From: Cellvibrionaceae bacterium
GTDB taxonomy: Bacteria; Pseudomonadota; Gammaproteobacteria; Pseudomonadales; Cellvibrionaceae
Assembly: GCA_021151695.1 (NCBI GenBank)
Contig: JAGKWU010000001.1
Coordinates: 372,001 to 436,000 of the forward strand
Reading direction: 5' to 3'
Length of the DNA stretch: 64,000 nt
Shown: positions 1-9,858 of the stretch, piece by piece
Position numbering within the stretch: position 1 is the first letter of the stretch
Layout of the letters: every line of letters begins with the position of its first letter
Made by a program: the position numbers and the translations under genes
Notes under the pieces: model-generated
Told to the model about the DNA's origin: nothing
The model's input: the letters and a program-made list of their open reading frames with translations, nothing else
Databases searched by the model: none

Positions 1-1234
1 GAGTCACCAGTACTACGCCCTTGGGCGATACAAAGAAGCGCTTGCGATCAGCCTCTTCGTCATAACCTATAACGGTACCGTCAGGAATTTTGCAGCGACG
101 ATCAATTAATGCTTTGCGGATTTTGCAATTGCGGCCCACTTCCACACTGGGGAAAAGCACCGAGTCTTCAATTTCGCAATAAGAGTGCACACGCACGCGC
201 GGGAATAACAGGGAATGTTTAACGATAGAGCCGGATACTATGCATCCACCAGCAATCAACGAGTCCACGGCATAGCCGCGACGGCCTTCATCATCAAACA
301 CGAACTTGGCAGGAGCCACTTGTTCCTGGTGAGTCCAGATAGGCCACTCCGCGTCGTAAAGATCCAACTCTGGCGTCACACTGGTCAACTCCAGGTTAGC
401 TTCCCAGAGGGCATCCACTGTACCCACATCACGCCAATAACCTTCGCCACCGCTAATAGGATCGCGGAAAGGAAACGCACTCACGCGATGGGTTTTAATC
501 ATGGAAGGAATAATATTTTTTCCGAAATCGTGTTCGGAGTCTGGATTCTTTTGATCTTTTAAAAGTTCGCTAAATAACACTTTGGTACTGAAAACATAAA
601 TGCCCATAGATGCCAAAGCCTTGTCAGATTTACCTGGCATAGGTTCCGGATTCTTCGGTTTTTCAGTGAAGCGAACAATGCGATTATCTTTGTCGATATC
701 CATCACGCCGAAAGCACTGGCGATTTCAAGAGGAACCTCGATGCAACCAACGGTGATGTCGGCGCCACGCTCTACGTGAGCGGCGATCATGGTGCCGTAG
801 TCCATTTTATAAATATGGTCGCCGGCTAAAATAAGAACGTATTCAGGATTATGGCGACGAATAATATCGAGGTTTTGCAAAACCGCATCGGCGGTTCCTA
901 CATACCAGGATTCATCCAGACGCTGTTGCGCTGGCAACAATTCAACAAACTCGCCCAATTCACCACCAAGGAAACCCCAGCCTCGTTGGATATGGCGATC
1001 TAATGAATGAGATTTGTATTGGGTTAAAACGCTGATGCGACGAATACCGGAGTTAACGCAGTTGGAGAGAGGGAAATCAATAATGCGAAATTTTCCGCCA
1101 AAATGCACAGCTGGTTTCGCACGCCAGTTAGTGAGTTGATGCAAACGTGAGCCGCGGCCACCAGCAAGAATTACAGCCAAAGTTTTTTGTGTTAGACGGC
1201 TGACAAAACGACCGTGGGGTTGGTTAGTGCTCAT
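1..1234 (-). CDS. glgC: Glucose-1-phosphate adenylyltransferase (ADP-glucose pyrophosphorylase), C-terminus cut by window edge
   Basis: Makes ADP-glucose from glucose-1-phosphate and ATP, the first committed step of glycogen synthesis in the cytoplasm. About 411 codons are present. The N-terminal nucleotidyltransferase loop LAVILAGGRGSRL, KPAVHFGGKFRIIDFPLSN and later VLILAGDHIYKMDY are clear, followed by the left-handed beta-helix repeats. The reading frame is still open at base 1, within the VSPKGVVLVT stretch, so only about a dozen C-terminal residues should be missing. The start at 1234 has a good GGAG ribosome site. It is divergent from glgBA rather than inside a glgBXCAP operon. Confidence 0.96.
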   Translation of the reverse strand, partial: MSTNQPHGRFVSRLTQKTLAVILAGGRGSRLHQLTNWRAKPAVHFGGKFRIIDFPLSNCVNSGIRRISVLTQYKSHSLDRHIQRGWGFLGGELGEFVELLPAQQRLDESWYVGTADAVLQNLDIIRRHNPEYVLILAGDHIYKMDYGTMIAAHVERGADITVGCIEVPLEIASAFGVMDIDKDNRIVRFTEKPKNPEPMPGKSDKALASMGIYVFSTKVLFSELLKDQKNPDSEHDFGKNIIPSMIKTHRVSAFPFRDPISGGEGYWRDVGTVDALWEANLELTSVTPELDLYDAEWPIWTHQEQVAPAKFVFDDEGRRGYAVDSLIAGGCIVSGSIVKHSLLFPRVRVHSYCEIEDSVLFPSVEVGRNCKIRKALIDRRCKIPDGTVIGYDEEADRKRFFVSPKGVVLVT

Positions 1235-1626
1235 TAAAACTCCTTTCTTCTACATCTGTAAGGGACTTGATAGTAAATTGGCTTTTGTTGTTAGCTATTG
1301 AGCAATATCAATGCCAATACAAAAATTTATTTACCAAGCAATCGAGGGCTCGCAGCCCGGCGAGAGTGCTTTCGCACCAGTTGCAAGTGTAGCCACAATA
1401 ATGGCATTGAACATGCAAATATATAATTTGTGCGAAATTATTTTTTGCTCTACTGTGTGTCATAGCTTTGCATTAGAGTAACGATAAGTTGTGACGCTTT
1501 AATGTAACCGTTCTACCCCAGCTCAGCTTTATGAGAGGCTTTATGTGTCAGTAATCCAACCTCTGGCAGCACTCAAATTAAACCGCCGAAATCCGAAATT
1601 TATCCCTCAGCAACAGGAATTTTTTC
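1235..1626. promoter_or_regulatory. glgC/glgB divergent intergenic region, no gene
   Basis: This 392-bp gap must hold the promoters for glgC (leftward) and glgBA (rightward). I see no convincing ORF. Two short dyads lie near 1347-1378: GGGCT-CGC-AGCCC and GTGC-TTTC-GCAC. The stretch around 1430-1510 is AT-rich and could contain a glgB promoter, but no sequence matches a sigma70 consensus well on both hexamers. Confidence 0.5.
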
Positions 1627-3834
1627 ATGCTCAGTGCCAAGCAAGGACAACGTTTGTCGAATGATTTGCTCCGTATTATCACCGCTACTCACCACGATCC
1701 ATTTGAAGTATTGGGCAAACATCCGCTAGTTGCGCCCACTCCCGAAGCAGATACTGTCATACGTGTGTTTCTCCCTGGTGCACGATCCGCAACATTGATT
1801 GCCAATAAGCAGCAGTTGCGCTTAACCCGTATCGAAAACTCTGATTTCTTTGAGTGGCACGGTTTGGCAAGCAGTGTGTCTGGTCATTACCAGATTGAGT
1901 GGCATGACAAATACAACAACCAACATCTGGACCACGACCCCTACTCGTTTGCACCACAATTGGGCGAGTTGGACATGCACCTGTTCAGTGAGGGGCAACA
2001 TTGGAATATTTATAAGGTCTTGGGTGCCCATCCAACTGAAATAGATGGCATCGCGGGTGTACTTTTCGCCACTTGGGCGCCAGGCGCCGAAAGGGTGAGC
2101 GTTGTTGGGGATTTTAATGATTGGGACGGTCGCCACCACCCAATGCGTGTGCGCGGCGGAAGCGGCCTGTGGGAGCTTTTTATCCCGGGCGTCAAAGCAG
2201 GGACTCTATATAAGTACGAAATTCGCACACGTGACAAACAGCATATACAGGTGAAAGCGGACCCTTATGGGCAGTCCTTTGAGCATCGCCCGAAAACCTC
2301 ATCCATAGTTGCAGCGCCTACCCAGTATCAATGGGGCGACCAACAATGGATAGAGCAACGCGCCAAATGGGACTGGCAACATTCGCCCGTCTCTATTTAT
2401 GAGGTGCATCTGGGTTCCTGGCGCCGCGCCGATGGCAATAAATTCCTTAGCTATAGAGAACTGGCAGAACAATTGGTTTCCTATGTGAAATCCATGGGTT
2501 TCACTCATATTGAAATACTACCTATCACCGAGCATCCACTGGACGACTCCTGGGGCTATCAAACCACGGGTTACTACGCCCCTACCAGCCGCTTTGGCCA
2601 ACCGGATGAGTTCCGCTATTTCGTCGACCTTATGCATCAGAACGGCATAGGCGTGATTCTGGATTGGGTACCGGCGCATTTCCCCAAGGATGCCCACGGT
2701 CTCGCACGTTTTGACGGCACGGCATTGTATGAGCATGAAGATCCACGCCTGGGTGAACATCGCGATTGGGGCACGCTGATTTACAACTATGGCCGCAACG
2801 AAGTACGCAACTTCCTGATTGCCAATGCTCTTTTTTGGCTGAAAGAATTCCATGTCGATGGCCTGCGCGTTGACGCCGTGGCCTCCATGCTTCACCTGGA
2901 CTACTCGCGTAATGAGGGCGAGTGGATTCCCAATATCTACGGTGGCAACGAGAACCTCGAAGCCATGGAATTTTTGAGCCAGTTGAATGTGGTCTGCCAT
3001 GGCCAATGCCCCGGCGCCGTTGTGATTGCCGAAGAATCAACTGCCTGGCCACAAGTCACTCGTCCAACCTGGGTTGGTGGTTTGGGCTTCTCCATGAAAT
3101 GGAATATGGGCTGGATGCACGACACACTGGAATACATCACCAAAGATCCAATTTTCCGCCAATACCATCACAACCAGCTGACTTTCGGCATGATGTACGC
3201 CTTTACTGAAAACTTCCTGCTGCCCTTCTCCCACGATGAAGTTGTACATGGCAAGAGCAGCATGTTGGGCAAGATGCCGGGAGATATCTGGCAAAAATTT
3301 GCCAACCTGCGTCTGCTTTACACCTATCTCTATACTTATCCGGGCGCCAAATTACTGTTTATGGGTAGTGAGTTTGGGCAGTGGAACGAGTGGTCACACC
3401 ATCACTCCCTGGATTGGCATTTATTGGGAGAAGGCGAACACCACAGTGGGTTGCAAGTTCTGGTAAGAGATCTCAACAAGCTCTATAGCAGCTTGCCCTC
3501 ACTCTATGAGCGCAGCTTTCAACATGACGGGTTTGAATGGGTAGATTGCCATGACTATGCGCAATCTGTTGTGAGCTATCTGCGCAAGGGCAGTACAGGC
3601 TTCACGTTGGTGATTCTGAACTTTACGCCTGCGCCGCGCGAAAACTATCGTATTGGCGTCCCCAAAGCCGGCGTTTACCACGAGATCTTTAACTCTGACT
3701 CCAGCTACTACGGCGGCAGCAACATGGGCAATGGCAATGCACTCCGCTCCGAACCTATCAGTTGGATGGGGCACGACCAATCGGTGCAGCTAACGCTTCC
3801 GCCGCTGGGTGCCATACTCCTGAAATGCGAATAA
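1627..3834 (+). CDS. glgB: 1,4-alpha-glucan branching enzyme
   Basis: Introduces alpha-1,6 branches into glycogen (GH13 family). At 735 residues it has the usual proteobacterial length. The N-terminal carbohydrate-binding (CBM48-like) part runs to about residue 210, followed by the TIM-barrel. Active-site landmarks include DWVPAHFPKDAHGL, the nucleophile Asp416 in GLRVDAVASM and the acid Glu469 in IAEES. The C-terminal beta domain ends with LPPLGAILLK. It is followed 36 bp later by glgA, so the two are probably co-transcribed. The ATG at 1627 matches the family N-terminus, though its ribosome site is weak. Confidence 0.97.
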   Translation: MLSAKQGQRLSNDLLRIITATHHDPFEVLGKHPLVAPTPEADTVIRVFLPGARSATLIANKQQLRLTRIENSDFFEWHGLASSVSGHYQIEWHDKYNNQHLDHDPYSFAPQLGELDMHLFSEGQHWNIYKVLGAHPTEIDGIAGVLFATWAPGAERVSVVGDFNDWDGRHHPMRVRGGSGLWELFIPGVKAGTLYKYEIRTRDKQHIQVKADPYGQSFEHRPKTSSIVAAPTQYQWGDQQWIEQRAKWDWQHSPVSIYEVHLGSWRRADGNKFLSYRELAEQLVSYVKSMGFTHIEILPITEHPLDDSWGYQTTGYYAPTSRFGQPDEFRYFVDLMHQNGIGVILDWVPAHFPKDAHGLARFDGTALYEHEDPRLGEHRDWGTLIYNYGRNEVRNFLIANALFWLKEFHVDGLRVDAVASMLHLDYSRNEGEWIPNIYGGNENLEAMEFLSQLNVVCHGQCPGAVVIAEESTAWPQVTRPTWVGGLGFSMKWNMGWMHDTLEYITKDPIFRQYHHNQLTFGMMYAFTENFLLPFSHDEVVHGKSSMLGKMPGDIWQKFANLRLLYTYLYTYPGAKLLFMGSEFGQWNEWSHHHSLDWHLLGEGEHHSGLQVLVRDLNKLYSSLPSLYERSFQHDGFEWVDCHDYAQSVVSYLRKGSTGFTLVILNFTPAPRENYRIGVPKAGVYHEIFNSDSSYYGGSNMGNGNALRSEPISWMGHDQSVQLTLPPLGAILLKCE

Positions 3835-3870
3835 AACTCCTATAAAAGCCAGAACAATAAGGACTGTGCA

Positions 3871-5343
3871 ATGCATAAAATCCTCTTCGCGACCAGCGAA
3901 GCCTATCCTTTAATCAAAACCGGCGGCCTCGCGGATGTGGCCGCCAGCCTGCCGCGCGCGCTGCTCAAACGTGGGCATGACATACGTATACTCTTGCCGG
4001 CCTATGCGAGCGTAATGCTAAAAGCCCGTGATGCTGGTGTAAAAAAACTGGCCGATCTTGTCATATTGGGCGAAACCATTGGCCTGTGGCAGACACGCTT
4101 ACCAGGATCGCGGGTAACTGTTTTACTGGTGGATATCCCCCAGTTTTCCGAGCGCGAGGGCAATCCTTATGTGGGGCCGGACGGTAGCGATTGGAGCGAC
4201 AATCATCTGCGTTTTTTCCTGTTCTCCAAAGCCGCTGAAGCCATAGCGTTTAACCGTGCCAGCCTTGATTGGCAACCGGATATAGTCCATTGCAACGATT
4301 GGCAGACAGGCTTGATCCCCGCGCTTATTGGCGAGACACCAAACGGTCCCGCCACCGTATTTACCGTACACAACCTTGCTTATCGCGGGCTCTTTTCTTA
4401 CCAGATATTCGCTGAACTAGGATTACCCAATCACTTTTGGCACCACGAAAAGCTGGAGTTTTATGGGCAGATGTCTTTTATCAAAGGCGGCTTGGCCTTT
4501 GCTGATGCCATCACCACAGTCAGCCCAAGCTATGCGCAAGAAATCCAGACACCAGCCTTCGGTTGCGGCCTGGATGGGCTGCTGCGTGCACGTCAGGCTG
4601 ACCTCGCAGGCATACTCAACGGCATAGATACTGACGAGTGGAATCCGGGAAGTGACAAGTTAATCCCCTACAATTACAACCGTCGAACACTCAATCAAAA
4701 AGTCAACAACAAGCTGACACTGCAGGAGCAATTGGGGCTGCCGGTAAATGCTCAAACGCCCATGCTGGGCTTTATTGGCCGCTTGGTGGAGCAAAAAGGA
4801 ATCGACTTAATCCTTGATCAACTGGGGCAATTGCTAACACAAGATTGCCAGTTAGTAGTGCTGGGCAGCGGCTTTGCGCACTATGAACAGGCACTTGCCA
4901 CCCTGGTGCAACAGCAACCACAAAAAGTTTCGGTGACACTTGGCTATAACGAAGCCCTTGCCCATCTCATTGAGGCCAGTGCCGATATCTTTTTGATGCC
5001 CTCTATTTTCGAGCCCTGCGGACTCAACCAGATGTACAGTTTGCGTTACGGCACCTTGCCAGTGGTGAACGACGTGGGCGGTCTGCGCGACACCGTACGG
5101 GAAAGACCTTTTGACGATATAGGTACTGAAGGCAACGGCTTTGTTTTCCTTAAGCCTGACAGCGATGATTTGCATCAGGCCATCAAACGTGCCCTCTGGT
5201 GTTATCAGCAACCTGATTTATGGAAGCAGCTTCAGCAAAACGCCATGAGCCAGGATTTTTCCTGGGAAAATAGCGCCCAGCAATATGAAGATCTGTATGC
5301 GAAGATCCTGGTGAAAAAACCAGAGGTTATCGTCGAAAGCTAG
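3871..5343 (+). CDS. glgA: Glycogen synthase (ADP-glucose type)
   Basis: A GT5 glycosyltransferase that adds glucose from ADP-glucose to the growing alpha-1,4 glucan. Its 490 residues fit the family. The ADP-glucose-binding KTGGL motif is at residues 16-20 and the C-terminal nucleotide-binding signature FEPCGLNQMYSLRYGTLPVV is intact. An AAGGA ribosome site precedes the ATG. It lies directly after glgB and uses the ADP-glucose supplied by the divergent glgC. No glgX or glgP is seen in the window, so debranching and phosphorolysis must be encoded elsewhere. Confidence 0.97.
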   Translation: MHKILFATSEAYPLIKTGGLADVAASLPRALLKRGHDIRILLPAYASVMLKARDAGVKKLADLVILGETIGLWQTRLPGSRVTVLLVDIPQFSEREGNPYVGPDGSDWSDNHLRFFLFSKAAEAIAFNRASLDWQPDIVHCNDWQTGLIPALIGETPNGPATVFTVHNLAYRGLFSYQIFAELGLPNHFWHHEKLEFYGQMSFIKGGLAFADAITTVSPSYAQEIQTPAFGCGLDGLLRARQADLAGILNGIDTDEWNPGSDKLIPYNYNRRTLNQKVNNKLTLQEQLGLPVNAQTPMLGFIGRLVEQKGIDLILDQLGQLLTQDCQLVVLGSGFAHYEQALATLVQQQPQKVSVTLGYNEALAHLIEASADIFLMPSIFEPCGLNQMYSLRYGTLPVVNDVGGLRDTVRERPFDDIGTEGNGFVFLKPDSDDLHQAIKRALWCYQQPDLWKQLQQNAMSQDFSWENSAQQYEDLYAKILVKKPEVIVES

Positions 5344-5409
5344 CGATAATACAGCGCGACAAGGATGTCGATGACAGGTGGGAGCTTAAGCTCCCATGAT
5401 GATGAAGGT

Positions 5410-5658
5410 TTAATGCAACAGCGTACGTTCGAACTCTGGCTCCAGAGTCTCAGCGCTCTGCTCGGCCAGCTCACCAGCGGCTTCCATTCCGGCTTCAATC
5501 ATAGCCTTGGCTACTTCAAAGCGGCTACCACCCAAAAAAGCGATTGATTCCTCCGAAAAACGAATAGTCACCAGTGGCTCCTGCGAACCTTCATCGTCGC
5601 CACGCTTCAAGACTATTTCACCAGTAGGCAATTCGAGAATTTCGTAAAAAGATGACAT
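5410..5658 (-). CDS. Small acidic protein of unknown function downstream of fadBA
   Basis: An 82-residue soluble protein starting MSSFYEILELPTGEIVLKRG. It has a short beta-rich N-terminal half and an acidic, Ala/Glu-rich helical C-terminal half. No family function is recognised. The start at 5658 has GGAG upstream; the frame is open further upstream, but that extension reads as Pro/Arg/Gly-rich non-coding DNA. It lies in the same direction as fadBA, about 140 bp beyond fadA, so it could be read with that operon or from its own promoter. No Cys pairs, signal peptide or membrane segment are visible. Confidence 0.75.
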   Translation of the reverse strand: MSSFYEILELPTGEIVLKRGDDEGSQEPLVTIRFSEESIAFLGGSRFEVAKAMIEAGMEAAGELAEQSAETLEPEFERTLLH

Positions 5659-5799
5659 AACCGCTCCGGGCTCACTCCGGGCACCCCCCGGAAAAAAATG
5701 AGGCGGCATTCTACCAGAAGAAGGGGAAGACTGGGGGTTCTTGCGAGATGAGCGGTAACCGGGCCACCAGCGGCAACCCGGCATCGGAATCGGAATCGA

Positions 5800-6978
5800 T
5801 TAGTTTAAACGCTCCAGAATAGTAGTAATGCCCTGCCCCAAACCAATACACATGGTCGAAGCCCCCAGAGTTGCACCTTTCTGCTCCATCACCGTTAGCA
5901 ATGAACCGGTAATACGGGTACCTGAGCAACCAAAGGGATGACCAAGGGCGATAGCACCACCGTGGAGATTCACCTTCTCTTCCATTTTATCCAGCAACTT
6001 CAAGTCCTTCAGCACAGGTAATGCCTGGGCAGCAAAGGCCTCATTCAATTCAACGACTTCGATATCATCTATCGTCAAGCCAGCAACCTTGAGCGCCTTC
6101 TCTGTCGACGGCACGGGACCATACCCCATAATTGAAGGATCAACACCGGCCAGACCAGTAGAAACCACCCTGGCAATCGGCTTTAAGCCCAGCGACTGCG
6201 CACGCTCGGCCGACATCACGAGCATCACCGAAGCACCATCACTCAATTGTGAAGACGTACCCGCTGTAACCTGACCATTTTTTGGATCAAAAACTGGCGG
6301 CAATTTGGATAAGGCTTCGACGGTAGTCTCGGGACGAATAGTCTCATCTTCTTCAACCATCACCATAAACCCATCGGCGTTATGCCCTTCAACCGGAATA
6401 ATTTCGCGAGCAAAACGACCTTCAGCGCGAGCCTTGGCGGCCAGCTGATGAGAGCGCGCACTAAACTCATCCATCTGCTGGCGGTTAATGCCGTGCAACA
6501 GTGCAAGATATTCTGCCGTCATCCCCATATTGCCCGCCGCTTTTGCGACAGACAGTCCAAGCAATGGATTGATGTTGATAGATTCATACATGGGCAAATG
6601 GCCCATGTGCTCCACACCACCAATCAAATAAACATCGCCGATATTTGCGCGAATGTTGGCAGTAGCTGTATGCAAAGCTGCCATAGAGGAACCGCACAAA
6701 CGGTTGATAGTCTGTGCGGGAATTGTGTGCGGCAAATCTGCCAGCAACAAAATGTTGCGCGCGATATTGAAAGCTTGCTCTTCGCGCTGCATCACACAAC
6801 CCCACAACATATCGTCGATAGTTGCCGGGTCAACTTGTGAGTTGCGAGCCAACAAGCCTTTGATAATTGCAGCGGAAATATCGTCGGCACGCACATTGCG
6901 GAAGCAACCGTTTTTAGAGCGACCCATGGCACTGCGAGCGAAGTCGACTATAACGGCATCACGTGGTTGTAAACTCAT
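5800..6978 (-). CDS. fadA: 3-ketoacyl-CoA thiolase, beta subunit of the fatty-acid oxidation complex
   Basis: Catalyses the last beta-oxidation step, cleaving 3-ketoacyl-CoA with CoA to acetyl-CoA. At 392 residues it is full length. The nucleophilic Cys95 sits in NRLCGSS, and the C-terminal GHPFGCSG and CIGLGQG motifs supply the catalytic His and the second Cys. A GGAG site precedes the ATG. fadB ends 13 bp upstream, so both belong to one fadBA transcript and form the alpha2-beta2 multienzyme complex. Confidence 0.97.
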   Translation of the reverse strand: MSLQPRDAVIVDFARSAMGRSKNGCFRNVRADDISAAIIKGLLARNSQVDPATIDDMLWGCVMQREEQAFNIARNILLLADLPHTIPAQTINRLCGSSMAALHTATANIRANIGDVYLIGGVEHMGHLPMYESININPLLGLSVAKAAGNMGMTAEYLALLHGINRQQMDEFSARSHQLAAKARAEGRFAREIIPVEGHNADGFMVMVEEDETIRPETTVEALSKLPPVFDPKNGQVTAGTSSQLSDGASVMLVMSAERAQSLGLKPIARVVSTGLAGVDPSIMGYGPVPSTEKALKVAGLTIDDIEVVELNEAFAAQALPVLKDLKLLDKMEEKVNLHGGAIALGHPFGCSGTRITGSLLTVMEQKGATLGASTMCIGLGQGITTILERLN

Positions 6979-6991
6979 TTATTCTCGCTCC

Positions 6992-9142
6992 TTAGCCGTA
7001 AAATTTTTGTGAGTTGGCGGCTTTAGCTTTCAAGCTCGCAGGCGGTTCATAGAGTGCGCCCAATTGGGCAAATTTTGCAGCCATATCGCAGAAGGTTTGC
7101 GCGCCGATAAAATCAATCCAGCGGAACACACCACCGCGGAACGGAGGGAAACCCGTACCGTAAACCAGCGCCATATCCGCCTCTGCGGGTGAGTCAACGA
7201 TTTGTTCATCCAGACAACGGGTCAGCTCAGTGACCATGGGCACCAGCATGCGTGCGATAATATCCTCATCGCTAACCTCAACAGCACCGGAGATTACCGG
7301 CTTAAGAATTTCTGCTGCTTCAGCACTTGCCACTTTTGCGGGCTTACCTTTTTTATCCAGCTCGTAATTATAAAAGCCTTTGGAGTTTTTCTGCCCCAAA
7401 CGACCTGCGGCAAAGAGCACATCCGTACAGGATGTAAAATCGCGTTTCATGCGATCCGGGAAGCCTTCTGCCATCACTTTTTCAGCGTGGACCGCAGTGT
7501 CAATCCCCACAACATCCAACAAGTAAGCAGGCCCCATTGGCCAGCCCCAGGTTTCCATCACCTTGTCGATGCGCTGATAATCAACACCATCGCGTATCAG
7601 CATGGCAAAGCCAGCGAGATACGGGAACAACACACGATTCACGAGAAACCCAGGACAATCTTTTACAACGATGGGCTTTTTACCCATGGCGTTGGCGTAG
7701 GCAACCGTACGCGCTACCGCTGTGTCTGATGTTTTTACGCCGCGAATAACTTCTACCAGCGGCATCATATGTACCGGGTTGAAGAAGTGCATACCGCAGA
7801 AATTTTCAGGACGCTGTAATGCTTCAGCCAAATAGCTAATCGAAATGGTGGAAGTATTGGATGCGAGTACCGTGTTAGCACTCACTTTGGTTTCAGTTTC
7901 AGCTAAAACACTGCGCTTCACTTTTGGATTTTCAACAACCGCTTCTACCACTATGTCGATCTGATCAAAACCGTCATACACCAGTGTTGGCTCAATGCGA
8001 TTGAGCACGTCGCCCATTTCACTCGCACTCATTTTTTTGCGATCAACGCGTTTGCTTAGCAACTTATTAGCTTCGGAAAGGCCAAGATCAATACCCGCTT
8101 GCGTGATATCTTTCATCTTGATCGGAGTACCCTTAAGCGCGGATTGGTAAGCAATTCCACCACCCATAATGCCCGCGCCCAACACAGCTGCACGGCCGAT
8201 TTTTTTATCGGATTTTTTCTCCCAACCTTTAGCTTTTTTGCTCACGAGCTGCTCGTTAACAAAAATACCCACCAGGGATTGTGCAACTGGAGTTTGCGCC
8301 ATTTTGGCGAAGGCTTCTGCTTCGATTTGCAGTGCTTCATCACGTCCCTTATCAGCCGCTTTTTGCATGGCTTTGATAGCGGACACTGGCGCAGGATAAT
8401 TGCGACCAGCTTGTGCTCCCACAAATGCTTTTGAAGTTTCAAAAGCCATCATGGATTCAATAAAATTCAGTTTGAGCGGCGCTTTTTTCTGTGTGCGGCG
8501 AGCCAGGTAATCAAATTTGCCTGTGATGGCTTGCTGCAACATAAAGAGCGCAGCATCGCGCAACTTCGCAGGCTCTACGACGGCGTCAACCACATGTGCG
8601 GTTAATGCCTGTTCTGCAGTATTTTCTTTGCCAGCTGCAATCCATTCCACGGCTGTGTCGAGACCAGCCACACGCGGCAACCTCACAGTACCACCCCAGC
8701 CTGGCACAATACCCAGCTTGGTCTCCGGCAAGCCAATTTTGCTGGCGGCCGTACTCGCTACGCGGTAATCACATGCCAGACAGAACTCCAAACCACCACC
8801 CAGAGCTATGCCATTGATAGCCACTACAGTTGGGAATGGCAGGTCTTCAAGACGGCAATTATTGCGATTATTGTTCGCCAAGTGCCCAATAATTTGCTCG
8901 GGACCTGCCGCAAATACAGCGCCGAATTCCATAATATCGGCACCTACAATAAATACGTCTTTGGCGCTAGTAACCAAAAGCCCTTTGATATCTTTTGCCT
9001 GCTCAAGCAAGCCGAGAATTTGATCAAGCTCGGAGACGGCTTGCAGATTGAATTTATTAACCGATTCGCCCTGTAAATCAAAAATGATTTCGGCGATTCC
9101 GTCAGCATGTTTGGTGAGGGATAGCGCTTTTCCTTGGAACAT
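6992..9142 (-). CDS. fadB: Fatty-acid oxidation complex alpha subunit (enoyl-CoA hydratase / 3-hydroxyacyl-CoA dehydrogenase)
   Basis: Bifunctional beta-oxidation enzyme. The N-terminal crotonase fold has its two glutamates in ALGGGLEFCLACDYR and GLPETKLGIVPGWGG. The dehydrogenase part starts at the NAD-binding AVLGAGIMGGG and contains HFFNPVHMMPLVEVI. I chose the ATG at 9142 (716 residues, MFQGKALSLT) because AGAGAAG lies six to seven bases upstream and this matches the pseudomonad length. An ATG at 9148 and a TTG at 9181 are in frame but less likely. It is the first gene of fadBA. Confidence 0.96.
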   Translation of the reverse strand: MFQGKALSLTKHADGIAEIIFDLQGESVNKFNLQAVSELDQILGLLEQAKDIKGLLVTSAKDVFIVGADIMEFGAVFAAGPEQIIGHLANNNRNNCRLEDLPFPTVVAINGIALGGGLEFCLACDYRVASTAASKIGLPETKLGIVPGWGGTVRLPRVAGLDTAVEWIAAGKENTAEQALTAHVVDAVVEPAKLRDAALFMLQQAITGKFDYLARRTQKKAPLKLNFIESMMAFETSKAFVGAQAGRNYPAPVSAIKAMQKAADKGRDEALQIEAEAFAKMAQTPVAQSLVGIFVNEQLVSKKAKGWEKKSDKKIGRAAVLGAGIMGGGIAYQSALKGTPIKMKDITQAGIDLGLSEANKLLSKRVDRKKMSASEMGDVLNRIEPTLVYDGFDQIDIVVEAVVENPKVKRSVLAETETKVSANTVLASNTSTISISYLAEALQRPENFCGMHFFNPVHMMPLVEVIRGVKTSDTAVARTVAYANAMGKKPIVVKDCPGFLVNRVLFPYLAGFAMLIRDGVDYQRIDKVMETWGWPMGPAYLLDVVGIDTAVHAEKVMAEGFPDRMKRDFTSCTDVLFAAGRLGQKNSKGFYNYELDKKGKPAKVASAEAAEILKPVISGAVEVSDEDIIARMLVPMVTELTRCLDEQIVDSPAEADMALVYGTGFPPFRGGVFRWIDFIGAQTFCDMAAKFAQLGALYEPPASLKAKAANSQKFYG

Positions 9143-9267
9143 AAGCATCTTCTCTGTTAGAGGTTGAATTAAAAATGCCAAAGCTGGAATTGAGTGTAGC
9201 AGGCAAACGCCAATGGTGAAAAACCATCAGGAAAACAATTAGATAATTGTGATGAAGTGGCCGGGTT

Positions 9268-9858
9268 TCAATCCGCAAGGCAAGATAAAAATATACAATC
9301 CTGGCTTGCTGAAATATTGCGCAGCCTGTGAGCTTGCAATGCTGCTAGCGAAAACACGTCGCCCACTTGCAAGCGACTGACTTCGGCGTTAAGCGTCAGT
9401 TCCAATTCGCCTTGTACAAGATAACCGCTGAGAGCCTGAGGTAAACGTAAAAGCTGCTCACCAGAGTCGGCGCCCGGTCTGTAGCAAACGCGCGTATACC
9501 GCAAAGGTTGCACGGTTTGCATGGGAATTATTTGCTGGTAAATACCCTGAGCCACAGCCAGCTGCTGTCCGGCAAGCTCATCCGCACGATAGACGGCACG
9601 GCTTAGCAAGCTGAGATCACAAGTGAAGAAGTAACTGAGACTCATGGGAATGCCAGAGAGAATTCTGGCGAGGGAGTTGACGGAGGGGCTGCTGAGCCCC
9701 TGCTCGATCATGGAAATACTGCTGTGCGGCACACCGGCGCGCTTGGCCAATTCCCTTTGTGATAACCCATTATGCTCGCGAACCGCTTTAAGGCGAACAC
9801 CAAGATCCAAATCTCCCTGGCCTGAGCCGCTGGATACACTGGTATCAGTGTCAATCAT
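9268..9858 (-). CDS. XRE-family transcriptional regulator with C-terminal cupin domain
   Basis: A 196-residue DNA-binding regulator. A Cro/CI-type helix-turn-helix spans about residues 20-75 (LKAVREHNGLSQRELAKRAG and the following SSISMIEQG). A small cupin (RYTRVCYRPGADSGEQL, GYLVQGELELTL) occupies the C-terminus. This architecture is shared with PuuR-type regulators of polyamine or amino-acid genes; the effector here is unknown. Its ATG overlaps the TGA of the yjbR-like gene (ATGA), so the two are translationally coupled. The target genes cannot be deduced from the neighbourhood. Confidence 0.9.
   Translation of the reverse strand: MIDTDTSVSSGSGQGDLDLGVRLKAVREHNGLSQRELAKRAGVPHSSISMIEQGLSSPSVNSLARILSGIPMSLSYFFTCDLSLLSRAVYRADELAGQQLAVAQGIYQQIIPMQTVQPLRYTRVCYRPGADSGEQLLRLPQALSGYLVQGELELTLNAEVSRLQVGDVFSLAALQAHRLRNISASQDCIFLSCLAD

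Noticed and set aside
2518..3006. A 162-codon open frame on the minus strand inside glgB
   Set aside because: It runs antisense to a clearly conserved enzyme core, has no ribosome site and no recognisable domain.
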